Assembly: GCA_965242595.1 (NCBI GenBank)
Contig: OZ251464.1
Coordinates: forward strand, 310,001 to 374,000
Length of the DNA stretch: 64,000 nucleotides
From: SP197 sp965242595
GTDB lineage: Bacteria > Pseudomonadota > Alphaproteobacteria > SP197
Reading direction: 5' to 3'
This document shows positions 56,063-64,000 of the stretch, piece by piece (position 1 is the first letter of the stretch; each line of letters opens with the position of its first letter). The position numbers were made by a program, and so were the translations under genes. The notes under the pieces were generated by a model. The model was given only the letters and a program-made list of their open reading frames with translations. It was not told where the DNA came from and ran no database searches.

Positions 56063-57057
56063 GGCGGGGGTTCGGCCTTCAGCGTGCGCGGGCCCAGCGG
56101 GTGGTCGGCATGGGGGTAGGGGTGGTGGCCGTGGTCATGGCCGTGATCGTGGCCGTGGTCGTGACGGTGCTCGTGGTCGCCGCTGCCGATGCCTTCGACA
56201 TGGTGGTGGTGGCTTTCCTGCTTCAGCCCCACCTCGTCTTCGAAGCCCAGCACCTGCTCGCGGTATTTGCAGGCCTGGCAGTTCATGTTGCCGCTGCCTT
56301 CGACGATCTCGCGGGCGCGTTCCACGAAGGCGTCCAGCACCAGCGGATGGTCGGCCAGATAGCCGGCCTTGACGATCTGCAGGCCGGGAAAGGCCGCCTG
56401 GGCGGCGTCGGCGGCGGCGTAGATGCGCCGCACCAGCACGCCGGTGAAGAGGAAATAGGGAAAGACGACGATGCGGGCGAAGCCCAGCCTGGCCACCCGT
56501 TCCAGGGCCGGCCCGACCAGCGGGAAGGTGACGCCGGAATAGGCGGGCTGGCCCCAGCCGCAGCCCAGCCCCTCCCACAGCAGGCGCGAAACCTTGGCGA
56601 CATTGGCGTTGGCGTCCGGATCGGAGGCGCCGCGCCCGACGGTGAGCAGCAGCGTGTCGGCGGTTGCCACCGGGCCGCGCTCGGCGTCGGCCGCCGCCAT
56701 CGCCTGCCGCACCCGCGCGCCCGCCGCCCGCACCAGGCGGGTGTCGATGCCCAGCTCGCGCCCGAAGCGGATGGCGGTGCCGTGGCGGGCGGCATAGCCG
56801 TTCAGCACCCCCGGCAGGTCGTTCTTGACATGGCCGGCGGCGAACAGCATCCCCGGCAGGGCCAGAATGTCGTTTTCGCCGGCCGCGCGCAGCCGGTCCA
56901 GCCCTTCGGCGATCATCGGGCGGGCGAATTCCAGAAAGCCGTATTCCAGCGGCCGCTCGAAACGGCACCGCAGCTGTTCGGCCAGGGCGGCGAATTCCGC
57001 CACCGCCTGGCGGTCGCGGCTGCCATGGCCGCACAGCATGATGGCATGTCCATTCAT
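56059..57057 (-). CDS. cbiX: Sirohydrochlorin cobaltochelatase/ferrochelatase CbiX, long form with His-rich tail
   Basis: 332 residues. Two CbiX domains: N-terminal AIMLCGHGSRDRQAVAEFAALAEQL with the metal-binding histidine, LALPGMLFAAGHVKNDLP, then VVFPYFLFTGVLVRRIY and KAGYLADHPLVLDAF. The tail has MNCQACKYR, the MxCxxC iron-sulfur motif of long CbiX, and a His/Asp-rich end (about 285-320) that may store metal. It inserts Co(II), or possibly Fe(II) for siroheme, into sirohydrochlorin. AAGGAGAGACGCC precedes the ATG. First gene of the operon; divergent from cobD 44 bp away, so promoters overlap. Confidence 0.92.
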   Translation of the reverse strand: MNGHAIMLCGHGSRDRQAVAEFAALAEQLRCRFERPLEYGFLEFARPMIAEGLDRLRAAGENDILALPGMLFAAGHVKNDLPGVLNGYAARHGTAIRFGRELGIDTRLVRAAGARVRQAMAAADAERGPVATADTLLLTVGRGASDPDANANVAKVSRLLWEGLGCGWGQPAYSGVTFPLVGPALERVARLGFARIVVFPYFLFTGVLVRRIYAAADAAQAAFPGLQIVKAGYLADHPLVLDAFVERAREIVEGSGNMNCQACKYREQVLGFEDEVGLKQESHHHHVEGIGSGDHEHRHDHGHDHGHDHGHHPYPHADHPLGPRTLKAEPPP

Positions 57058-57101
57058 GGCGTCTCTCCTTATCCTGGGCGGCGGCTGCCGCGGGAGGGGC
57101 G

Positions 57102-58058
57102 ATGCTGTTCGATCCGTCCGCATCGGTGCTGCTGGCGGCGCTGGTCCTGGATGCGCTGGCGGGCGATCCGCGCTGGCTGTGGGGTCGTGTGCCCCATCCG
57201 GTGGCGGCGCTGGGCCGGCTGGTGGACTGGGCGGAGGGGCGCTGGAACCGCGGCGGCCGGGCGACCAGGCGCCGGGCCGGCGCGGCGCTGCTGGCGGCAG
57301 CGGTGGTGCTGGCGGCGGCCATCGGCGCCGTTCTCGCCTGGCCGGGCGGGGTTCTGGGCTGGGCGCTGGAGGCCGGCGCCGTCTTCGCGCTGCTGGCCCA
57401 GCGCGACCTGCACGATCACGTCGCCGCCGTGGTCCGCGCGCTGCGCCGCGACGGGCTGGAGGGCGCCAGGCTGGCCGTGGCCCGCATCGTCGGGCGCGAC
57501 CCCCAGGCCCTGGACGAACACGGCGTCTGCCGGGCGGCGATCGAAAGCCTGGCCGAAAACTATGGCGACGCCGTGGTGGCGCCGTTGTTCTGGTATCTGG
57601 TGGCCGGCCTGCCCGGCCTGGCGGTCTGCAAGGCGGTCAACACGCTGGACAGCATGATCGGCCATCGGGGGGCGCGCTATGGCGATTTCGGCTGGGCCTC
57701 GGCCCGCTGCGACGATCTGGTCCACTGGCTGCCGGCGCGGCTGGCGGGCCTGGTGGCGGCGCTGGCGGCCACCCTGCTGAAGGGCGCCGATGCCGGGCAG
57801 GCCCTGGCCGCCATGAGGCGCGACGCGCCGCGCCACCGCTCGCCCAATGCCGGCTGGCCAGAGGCCGCCTTCGCCGGGGCGCTGGGCCTCGCCATCGCCG
57901 GCCCGCGCAGCTATGGCGGCGTGCCGGTCTGCGATGCCTGGATGGGCTGCGGGCGGCCCCAGGCGGTGGCGGCCGATATCGAGGCGGCGCTGGCGCTCTA
58001 TCGCCGCGCCTGTCTGCTGGCCGGGGCGGCGGCGCTGGCGCTGCTGTGGCTGGCCTAG
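57102..58058 (+). CDS. cobD: Adenosylcobinamide-phosphate synthase (CobD/CbiB)
   Basis: 318 residues with several membrane helices. Conserved LLAALVLDALAGDPRWLWGRVPHPVAALGRLVDWAE at the N-terminus, ESLAENYGDAVVAPLFWYLVAGLPGLAVCKAVNTLDSMIGHRGARYGDFGWASAR in the centre, and RHRSPNAGWPEAAFAGALG later. It attaches aminopropanol (or its phosphate) to cobyric acid. GGGAGGGG precedes the ATG. Divergent from cbiX and convergent with cobQ, whose stop is ten bases away. Confidence 0.94.
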   Translation: MLFDPSASVLLAALVLDALAGDPRWLWGRVPHPVAALGRLVDWAEGRWNRGGRATRRRAGAALLAAAVVLAAAIGAVLAWPGGVLGWALEAGAVFALLAQRDLHDHVAAVVRALRRDGLEGARLAVARIVGRDPQALDEHGVCRAAIESLAENYGDAVVAPLFWYLVAGLPGLAVCKAVNTLDSMIGHRGARYGDFGWASARCDDLVHWLPARLAGLVAALAATLLKGADAGQALAAMRRDAPRHRSPNAGWPEAAFAGALGLAIAGPRSYGGVPVCDAWMGCGRPQAVAADIEAALALYRRACLLAGAAALALLWLA

Positions 58059-58068
58059 GCGGGCGGTG

Positions 58069-59550
58069 TCAGCGGCCACGGGCGATCTCCAGCAGACGGT
58101 CCAGATCGAGGCTGCGGGCGACGGTGGCGGCGACCTCGTCCAGGGCCGCTTCCACCCTGGCATCGAAGGCGGGGCCGGCATGGGCGCGCCCGGCGATGCG
58201 TTCCAGAAAGCGGCGGCGGAAACCGTCGGCGGCGAACAGCCCGTGGAGATAGCAGCCCATGGCCCGCCCGTCGCGGGAAACGGCGCCGTCGGGCCCGGCC
58301 GCCAGCCGCAGCATGGGCCGGGCGCAATCGGGGCCGTCGCTGACCCCCATATGCATCTCGTAGCCCGCCACCCGCTCGCCGCAGGCGGTGTCGTGCCCGG
58401 TGGTTTCCACCAGCCGCTTGGCGCCGGTCAGCGTGGTGCGGATATTCAGCAGCCCCAGGCCCGGCGCGCTGCCGGCCGCGCCCTCGATGCCGTCCGGGTC
58501 GGCCACCTGGCGGCCCAGCATCTGATAGCCGCCGCACAGCCCCAGCACCCAGCCGCCGCGCCGCATATGGGCGGCCAGATCGATGTCCCAGCCCTGGGCG
58601 CGAAAGGCGGCCAGATCGGCCAGGGTGCTTTTGCTGCCGGGCAGGATCACCAGATCGGCGTCGCCCGGCAGCGCCTCGCCCGGGGCCACCAGCGTCACCG
58701 CCACGCCGGCTTCGGCGGCGAGCGGGTCCAGATCGTCGATATTGGCGATGCGCTCGAAACGGGGCACGGCGATGCGAACGACCCCCGGCACGGCGGCAGG
58801 GGCGGGGCGCCGGGGGAGGCTGCTGTCCAGGGCGGTCGAGTCCTCCTCCGGCAGGTGCCGGGCGGCGGCGATATGGGGCACCACCCCCAGGCAGGGCAGC
58901 CGGGTGCGTTGGTGGATGGCATCGAGGGCGCCCTGGAACAGGGCCGCATCGCCGCGAAAACGGTTGATGCAGAAGCCCCGCAGCAGGCGGCGGTCGCCCT
59001 GGCCCAGCAGCGCCACGGTGCCCACGGCGGCGGCGATGGCACCGCCGCGTTCGGCGTCTCCCGCCAGCACCACCGGCACGCCGGCCGCGCGCGCAAAGCC
59101 CATATTGGCGATGTCGTCCTCTCGCAGGTTCACCTCCGCTGGCGAGCCGGCGCCCTCCACCAGCACCAGATCGGCCTCGCCTGCCAGCCGCCGGAAACTT
59201 GCCAGCACCGGGGCCAGCAGACGGGGCTTCATGCGCGGATAGTCGCCGGCGGTAAAGGAACCCGCGACGCGGCCGTGCACCACCAGCTGCGCGCCCCGGT
59301 CCGATTGCGGCTTCAGCAGCACCGGGTTCATGTGGTGGCTGGGGGGGGTGCCGCAGGCGCGGGCCTGCAGCATCTGGGCACGCCCGATCTCGCCGCCGTC
59401 GGCGGCGATGCCGGCGTTGTTCGACATGTTCTGCGGCTTGAAGGGCCGCACCTCGAGCCCCCGCTGCGTCCAGGCCCGGGCCAGGGCGGCCACCAGCAGC
59501 GATTTGCCGACATGAGAGCCGGTGCCCTGAATCATGAGGGCGGCGGCCAT
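58069..59550 (-). CDS. cobQ: Cobyric acid synthase (glutamine-hydrolysing)
   Basis: 493 residues. N-terminal ATP-binding domain: MIQGTGSHVGKSLLVAALAR (P-loop), FKPQNMSNNAGI, ARACGTPPSHHMNPVLLKPQSD, LVLVEGAGSPAEVNL. C-terminal amidotransferase: VILPGSKSTLADLA, LGLCGGYQMLGR with the glutamine-hydrolysing cysteine, and GCYLHGLFAADGFRR with the histidine. It amidates four side chains (b, d, e, g) of adenosylcobyrinic diamide. The ATG follows the cobO stop by three bases. A run of eight G (plus strand, around 59341) lies in the coding region. Confidence 0.95.
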   Translation of the reverse strand: MAAALMIQGTGSHVGKSLLVAALARAWTQRGLEVRPFKPQNMSNNAGIAADGGEIGRAQMLQARACGTPPSHHMNPVLLKPQSDRGAQLVVHGRVAGSFTAGDYPRMKPRLLAPVLASFRRLAGEADLVLVEGAGSPAEVNLREDDIANMGFARAAGVPVVLAGDAERGGAIAAAVGTVALLGQGDRRLLRGFCINRFRGDAALFQGALDAIHQRTRLPCLGVVPHIAAARHLPEEDSTALDSSLPRRPAPAAVPGVVRIAVPRFERIANIDDLDPLAAEAGVAVTLVAPGEALPGDADLVILPGSKSTLADLAAFRAQGWDIDLAAHMRRGGWVLGLCGGYQMLGRQVADPDGIEGAAGSAPGLGLLNIRTTLTGAKRLVETTGHDTACGERVAGYEMHMGVSDGPDCARPMLRLAAGPDGAVSRDGRAMGCYLHGLFAADGFRRRFLERIAGRAHAGPAFDARVEAALDEVAATVARSLDLDRLLEIARGR

Positions 59551-59553
59551 GGC

Positions 59554-60204
59554 CTAGAACTCCACCCCCGGCTGGGCGGCCACGCCGGCGCGGAAGGGGT
59601 GCTTCACCAGCGTCATCTCCGTCACCAGGTCGGCCCGTTCGATCAGCTGCGGCGGGGCGTTGCGCCCGGTGACCACCACATGCAGTTCGCGCCGTTTGGC
59701 CGCCAGGGCCTCCAGCACCTCGTCCAGCGGCACATAGCCATAGCGCAGCGCCACGTTGAGCTCGTCCAGGATCGCCATGGCGACGGTCTCGTCGGCCATG
59801 GCCTGGCGGGCCGCCTGCCAGGCGGCGGCGGCGGCGGCGATGTCGCGCTGGCGGTCCTGGGTTTCCCAGGTGAAGCCCTCGCCCATGGTGCGAAACGACA
59901 CCAGCTCGGGGAAGCGGGCGAACAGCCTGGCCTCGCCGGTTTCGGCCCGGCCCTTGATGAACTGCACCACGGCCACCTTCATGCCGTGGCCCAGGCAGCG
60001 CAGCGCCATGCCCCAGGCGGCCGAGGATTTGCCCTTGCCCTTGCCGGTGTGGACGATCACCAGCCCGCGCCGCTGGGTGCGGGTCGCCATCATCCGGTCG
60101 CGGGCCGCCTTGTGTTTCTTCATGCGCTCCTTGTGGCGGCGGTTCCTCTCCTCCTCGCCCGCCGCCGCCGTTGCCGGCATTTCCGGCCTCTCGCGCGCGC
60201 TCAT
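59554..60204 (-). CDS. cobO: Cob(I)yrinic acid a,c-diamide adenosyltransferase
   Basis: 216 residues. A charged N-terminal helix (RHKERMKKHKAARDRMM) leads to the P-loop VIVHTGKGKGKSSAAWGMALRCLGHGMKVAVVQFIKG, then VSFRTMGEGFTWETQDRQRDI and AILDELNVALRYGYVPLDEV, all typical of CobO/BtuR. It transfers adenosyl from ATP to cobalt. The ATG overlaps the cobN stop (ATGA), matching the usual cobN-cobO order. Confidence 0.95.
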   Translation of the reverse strand: MSARERPEMPATAAAGEEERNRRHKERMKKHKAARDRMMATRTQRRGLVIVHTGKGKGKSSAAWGMALRCLGHGMKVAVVQFIKGRAETGEARLFARFPELVSFRTMGEGFTWETQDRQRDIAAAAAAWQAARQAMADETVAMAILDELNVALRYGYVPLDEVLEALAAKRRELHVVVTGRNAPPQLIERADLVTEMTLVKHPFRAGVAAQPGVEF

Positions 60205-63200
60205 GCCGCTTCCTCCTCTGCCATCCGTTCCACCGTCGCCGTCCGCGCCGATGTTCCCGCCAGCTCCTGCAGCAGGGGGAGGGCGCTGTTGCGCCGTGGC
60301 CGCCACAGGCCGCGCCGTTCCGCCTCTGCCAGCCTGGCCGCCATCTCGGCCAGGGCGGCCGGGTTGTTGCGGCCCAGAAAGGCGCGCACCGTCTCGTCCC
60401 CCAGATAGGCGTCGAACAGGGCGTCGAAATGGCTGTCCCGGACGCAGCCGGCGGTGGCGGCGAAGGCGAACAGATAATCCACCGTGGCCGCCATCTCGGC
60501 CGCGCCCTTGTAGCCGTGGCGCATGACGCCGGCGATCCATTTCGGATTGGCGGCCCGCGCCCGCACCACCCGGGCGATCTCCTCTGCCAGGGTGCGGATG
60601 CGGGGGTTGGCGGGGTTGGAATGGTCGTTGTGATAGATCGCCGGCCCGGCCCCCCGCGCCTGCTCCACCGCCGCCGCCAGCCCGCCCTCGAACTGGTAGT
60701 AATCGTCGGAATCGAGCAGGTCGTGCTCGCGGTTGTCCTGGTTGTGAAGCACCGCCTCCACCCCGGCCAGGCGGCGCTCGAACAGATCGTGGGCGGGGCG
60801 TCCCTCGGCGCCGTCGCCATAGGCATAGCCGCTCCAGGCGACATAGGCCCGGGCCAAATCGCCCCTCTCGCGCCAGCCGCCTTCGTCGATCGGCGCCTGG
60901 AGCCCGGCCCCATAGGCCCCGGGTTTGGAGCCGAACACCCGCGTTGCCGCCCGTTGCCGCGCCCGGTCGGGATCGGCGCCCGCCGCCACCGCCGCCCGGG
61001 CCTCGGCCTGCGCCCGCGCCGCCAGCGGGTTGGTCTCCGCCGCTTCGTCCAGGGCGGCCACGGCGCGGGCGGCGCTGTCCACCAGGTCGATCAGGGCCGG
61101 GAAGGCGTCGCGGAAAAAGCCGGAGACGCGCAGCGTCACATCCACCCGCGGGCGCCCCAGCACGGCGGCGGGCACGATCTCGAAGCCGGTGAGGCGCCCG
61201 CTTCCCTCCTGCCAGCGGGGCGCGACCCCCATCAGCGCCAGCGCCTGGGCGATGTCGTCGCCGCCGGTGCGCATGGTGGCGGTGCCCCAGGCCGAAAGGG
61301 CGACGGCGGCCGGCCATTCGCCGTGTTCCTGGCAATGGCGTTCCAGCAGCCGGCAGGCGCTGGCCCAGCCCAGCCGCCAGGCCGCCGGGGTGGGCACGGC
61401 GCGGGTATCGACGGAATGGAAATTGCGCCCGGTGGGCAGCACTTCGGGCCGGGCGCGGGTGGGGGCGCCGGCCGGGCCCGGCGGCACGAAGCGCCCGTCC
61501 AGCCCGGCCAAAAGGCCCGCCATCTCGCCCGGCCCGCAGCCGGCCAGCGCCGGGCGCAGGCGCCGTTCGATCTCCTCCAGCACGGCGGCGCTGGCGCGCC
61601 AGGCCGGTGGGCAGGGGGTCTCGCCGGCGATCAGCGCGGCCGTCAGCAGCTCCAGCCGTTCCACGGTATCGCCGCTGCTGCGCCAGGGATCGGCGCTCAC
61701 CCGTCGCAGCGCCTGCGGGCGCGGTCCTTTCCAGGGCGCGGCCGGGGCGTCCATCGCCAGCGGATCGAAGCCCAGCCCCAGATCGGCCGCCAGCGCCGCC
61801 TGCAACGAGGCATCGCCGCCCTGGCCGGTGCCGCGCGGCAGGCGCACCAGGGCCGCCAGCAGCGCCGTTTCCAGCCCATCCCGGGGCGAGGCGCCGAAGA
61901 TATGCAGGCCGTCGCGAATCTGCATCTCCTTCAGTTCGCACAGATAGCCGTCCAGCTTGGCCAGCTTTGCCTGTTCGCCGTCGCCCGCCGCCATGCCGCA
62001 ATCGACATCCAGCCCGCTGGTGGCGGCCAGGTCCAGAATGTCGCCGGCCAGCGGCTTCAGACGGCGCGGGTCGGTCTGGCTGGCCTCGAAATACTCGTCC
62101 ACCAGCAGCTCCAGCCGCCGCAGCGTGCCATGGGCTTCGGCCCGGGCCAGCGGCGGGGTCAGGTGGTCCACCACCACGGCCGCGCTGCGCCGCTTGGCCT
62201 GGCTGCCCTCGCCGGGGTCGTTGACGATGAAGGGGTAGAGATGGGGCAGGGGCGGCAGCACCGCCGCCGGAAAGCAGTGCGGCGACAGCGCCAGCGCCTT
62301 GCCCGGCAGCCATTCCAGATTGCCGTGCTTGCCCAGATGCACGACGGCATGGACGCCGAAGACATGGGCCAGCCAGATATAGAAGGCGAAGTAGCCGTGG
62401 GGCGGCACCAGGTCGGGGTCGTGATAGCTGGCCTTGGGGTCGATGTTGTAGCCGCGGGCGGGCTGCACCCCCAGCACGACATGGCCCCAGCGGCGCATGG
62501 CCAGCCGGAAGGCGCCGCCGGCGACGTGAGGGTCGTTCTCCGGCGTCCCCCAGCGTTCCGTCACCGCCCGGCGCGCCGCCTCTGGCAGGGCGGCGAAATG
62601 GCGGCGATAGACGGCCAGCGGCAGCGCCTCGCCGCCGTCATCGTCCCGCCCCGCCCGGCGCGCCAGATCGTTGGTGGGCCCGGCCAGCAGCGCCGCCATC
62701 AGCGCCCGGCCCGAATCGGGGGCGCCCTCGGCGCGATAGCCGGCACCTGCCAGCGTCGCCAGCACCGCCGCCGCCGAGGCCGGCGTGTCCAGGCCGACGC
62801 CGTTGCCGATGCGCCCGTCCCGGTTGGGATAGTTGGCCAGCACCATGGCGATGCGCCGTTCGCGGGCCGGCGTCCTGTGCAGCCGCGTCCAGGCGGCCGC
62901 CAGGCGGGCGGTCCAGGCCACGCCGTCGCCATCCGCTTCGTGGCGCACCAGCTGGCATTGGGTTGCCCGGTCGCGCTGGCGGGCCGATTTGAAGGAGATG
63001 GCCCGGGCCAGCAGCCGCCCGTCCACCTCCGGCAGGGCGACGTTCATGGCGATGTCGCGCGGTGCCAGCCCGCGGGTTCCCTGCTGCCACGCCTGGCGCG
63101 TGCCGCCGGCCATCACCGCCTGGATGACAGGGCAGTCGGCGCCATCGAAGGGCGTTGGCCCCCGCTCCTGACCGGGGGCGGCCAGGGCGAAGCCGGTGCA

Positions 63201-63998
63201 ATTGACGATGGCGGCCGGCGGGTGGCGGGCCAGCGCTTCCTCCACGAAGGCGGCCGCGCCGGCATCCTTCAGGCTTTGGCAGTAGAACGGCAGCGGGTTC
63301 AGCCCCTGGGCCTGCAATTCCCGCACCAGCGCGTCGATGGGCGCCGTATCGCCGGCCTGCACCAGGGCGCGGTAGAACACCACCGCCACCTTTTGCCGCC
63401 CCGTTCGCCAATGGGCCGCCACCTGGCCCAGCCCGACATCGCCCGCCCCCGGCCAATAGCAGCCGGCCCGGGGCAGCGGCTGCGGTGGCGGTGGTGGCGG
63501 GGCGGGGTGGCCGGCCAGCGCCGCCAGGGCGGCCAGAAAACCGGCGGCATTGGCGGCCCCGCCATGGATCAGATAGGCCCATAACAGGTCGTAATCCGCC
63601 GCCGCCACGGTGGACATCCGGCGCAGCTCCTGGTCTTCGCGGTCGTCGCCCGGCAGCAGCGCCAGGGGGATGCCGTGGCGTTCGGCGGCGGCGGCCAGCT
63701 CGTCGCTGCCATAGCGCCAATAGGCGGCGCCCCCCAGCAGCCGCGCCACCACCGCTTTGGCCCGGGCCACCACCGCTTCGACATAGAGGTCCACCGACAG
63801 GTGGTGGCCCAGCTGCATGGTGTTCGCCAGCCGCAGCGCGGGCACGCCGGCCCCGCGCCGGGATGCCGCCGCCGCCAGCAGCGCCAGTTCGGTATCGGCC
63901 GCCGACAGCACCACCAGCGGGGCCGGGCTCTGGCCCAGATCCACCGCCTGGGAGCCGTCCGCCACCTCGCCGGGGGCCGCCGCCAGCAGATGCATCAC
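60201..63998 (-). CDS. cobN: Aerobic cobaltochelatase subunit CobN
   Basis: About 1265 residues, complete. Segments of the CobN/magnesium chelatase H family: LRLANTMQLGHHLSVDLYVEAVV near the N-terminus, AIVNCTGFALAAPG, MVLANYPNRDGRIGNGVGLDTPASA, FGVHAVVHLGKHGNLEWLPGKALALS, PLPHLYPFIVNDPGEGSQAKRRSAAVVVDHLTPPLA and VTLRVSGFFRDAFPALIDLVD. With CobS and CobT it inserts cobalt into hydrogenobyrinic acid diamide using ATP. Start is GTG 63998 or the next codon ATG 63995. It overlaps a likely upstream stop codon (TGA 63997-63995), where cobW often lies. Confidence 0.94.
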   Translation of the reverse strand: MMHLLAAAPGEVADGSQAVDLGQSPAPLVVLSAADTELALLAAAASRRGAGVPALRLANTMQLGHHLSVDLYVEAVVARAKAVVARLLGGAAYWRYGSDELAAAAERHGIPLALLPGDDREDQELRRMSTVAAADYDLLWAYLIHGGAANAAGFLAALAALAGHPAPPPPPPQPLPRAGCYWPGAGDVGLGQVAAHWRTGRQKVAVVFYRALVQAGDTAPIDALVRELQAQGLNPLPFYCQSLKDAGAAAFVEEALARHPPAAIVNCTGFALAAPGQERGPTPFDGADCPVIQAVMAGGTRQAWQQGTRGLAPRDIAMNVALPEVDGRLLARAISFKSARQRDRATQCQLVRHEADGDGVAWTARLAAAWTRLHRTPARERRIAMVLANYPNRDGRIGNGVGLDTPASAAAVLATLAGAGYRAEGAPDSGRALMAALLAGPTNDLARRAGRDDDGGEALPLAVYRRHFAALPEAARRAVTERWGTPENDPHVAGGAFRLAMRRWGHVVLGVQPARGYNIDPKASYHDPDLVPPHGYFAFYIWLAHVFGVHAVVHLGKHGNLEWLPGKALALSPHCFPAAVLPPLPHLYPFIVNDPGEGSQAKRRSAAVVVDHLTPPLARAEAHGTLRRLELLVDEYFEASQTDPRRLKPLAGDILDLAATSGLDVDCGMAAGDGEQAKLAKLDGYLCELKEMQIRDGLHIFGASPRDGLETALLAALVRLPRGTGQGGDASLQAALAADLGLGFDPLAMDAPAAPWKGPRPQALRRVSADPWRSSGDTVERLELLTAALIAGETPCPPAWRASAAVLEEIERRLRPALAGCGPGEMAGLLAGLDGRFVPPGPAGAPTRARPEVLPTGRNFHSVDTRAVPTPAAWRLGWASACRLLERHCQEHGEWPAAVALSAWGTATMRTGGDDIAQALALMGVAPRWQEGSGRLTGFEIVPAAVLGRPRVDVTLRVSGFFRDAFPALIDLVDSAARAVAALDEAAETNPLAARAQAEARAAVAAGADPDRARQRAATRVFGSKPGAYGAGLQAPIDEGGWRERGDLARAYVAWSGYAYGDGAEGRPAHDLFERRLAGVEAVLHNQDNREHDLLDSDDYYQFEGGLAAAVEQARGAGPAIYHNDHSNPANPRIRTLAEEIARVVRARAANPKWIAGVMRHGYKGAAEMAATVDYLFAFAATAGCVRDSHFDALFDAYLGDETVRAFLGRNNPAALAEMAARLAEAERRGLWRPRRNSALPLLQELAGTSARTATVERMAEEEAA

Positions 63999-64000
63999 AG
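63995..64000 (-). CDS. Likely last codon and stop of the gene upstream of cobN
   Basis: On the minus strand the window opens with CTG TGA, and the TGA overlaps the cobN GTG/ATG start in the style used across this operon. In many alphaproteobacteria the preceding gene is cobW. Only two codons are visible, so this rests on context alone. Confidence 0.3.
   Translation of the reverse strand: M

Noticed and set aside
57058..57101. Cobalamin riboswitch between cbiX and cobD
   Set aside because: The gap is only 44 bp, too short for a B12 riboswitch; none was seen before cobQ or cobO either. One could lie upstream of cobN outside the window.
59341..59348. Run of eight G in cobQ as a phase-variation tract
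   Set aside because: It encodes ordinary Thr-Pro-Pro codons in a conserved enzyme and is short for slippage-driven switching in such a GC-rich genome.

Overview
The window is a very GC-rich (about 70% by eye), gene-dense stretch of a bacterial chromosome. The gene repertoire points to an alphaproteobacterium, most likely a Rhodospirillales-type one. Reasons are the maf / RNase E-G / yacG neighbourhood, a crotonyl-CoA carboxylase/reductase homologue, a CobN-type cobalamin cluster with a CbiG-CobJ fusion, paired MttB-like and paired DddP-like proteins, and a Zur box. Genus cannot be read from the sequence. Genes inside operons are joined almost everywhere by 4-bp ATGA/GTGA overlaps, which I used to fix many starts, several of them GTG and one TTG.

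Layout. 1-6.4 kb: a tandem pair of non-pyrrolysine MttB-family methyltransferase homologues, an AbrB-type and an EamA-type membrane protein, a GFA-family enzyme and a PhnD-like binding protein. 6.4-8.2 kb: a compact restriction-modification pair (NotI-like nuclease plus Dam-type methylase). 8.3-10.8 kb: two tandem M24/DddP-like proteins. 10.8-14.2 kb: zur, a 36-codon membrane microprotein, znuC, znuB and znuA, with a Zur box in front. 14.3-19.2 kb: polyprenyl diphosphate synthase, tRNA-Pro(CGG), a DUF3179 protein, an isochorismatase-like hydrolase with two DUF1989 proteins, a small membrane protein, tRNA-Phe(GAA) and yacG. 19.3-25.9 kb: a large autotransporter whose 5' end carries a C14 tract, placed between yacG and RNase E/G-maf, then a CDF metal exporter. 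25.9-40.5 kb: mostly housekeeping genes (pdxH, fabI, aroC, glycerate kinase, pyruvate kinase, ccr-like, nth) mixed with catabolic oxidoreductases, a CoA-transferase and an unusual crotonase. This part also holds two clusters of a 31-bp hairpin repeat and a phage-like scar between 39-bp direct repeats. 40.5-48.3 kb: a cyclase-family hydrolase, a PuuB-like FAD oxidoreductase and a PotDBCA-type ABC importer, a secreted protein and a methyltransferase. 48.3-50.15 kb: a sharply AT-richer island with one unrecognised 559-residue protein. 50.2-64 kb: a thioesterase, then cobalamin biosynthesis (cobM, cbiG-cobJ, cobI, cobL, cobH, a 74-codon ORF, cbiX, cobD, cobQ, cobO, cobN).

Common theme. Many accessory genes belong to families acting on methylated amines or sulfonium compounds, carnitine-type CoA thioesters, polyamines and guanidine/urea-type compounds. 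MttB-like enzymes generally work with corrinoid proteins, and the corrinoid pathway lies in the same window, but no MtbC-like corrinoid protein is visible. The most interesting items are the autotransporter with a possible length-variable translational switch, the AT-rich orphan gene, the NotI-like/Dam-type R-M pair, the microprotein inside the zinc operon, and the hairpin repeat whose fourth unit forms the aroC ribosome-binding site. All function calls rest on reading sequence and family knowledge; no database search was run.
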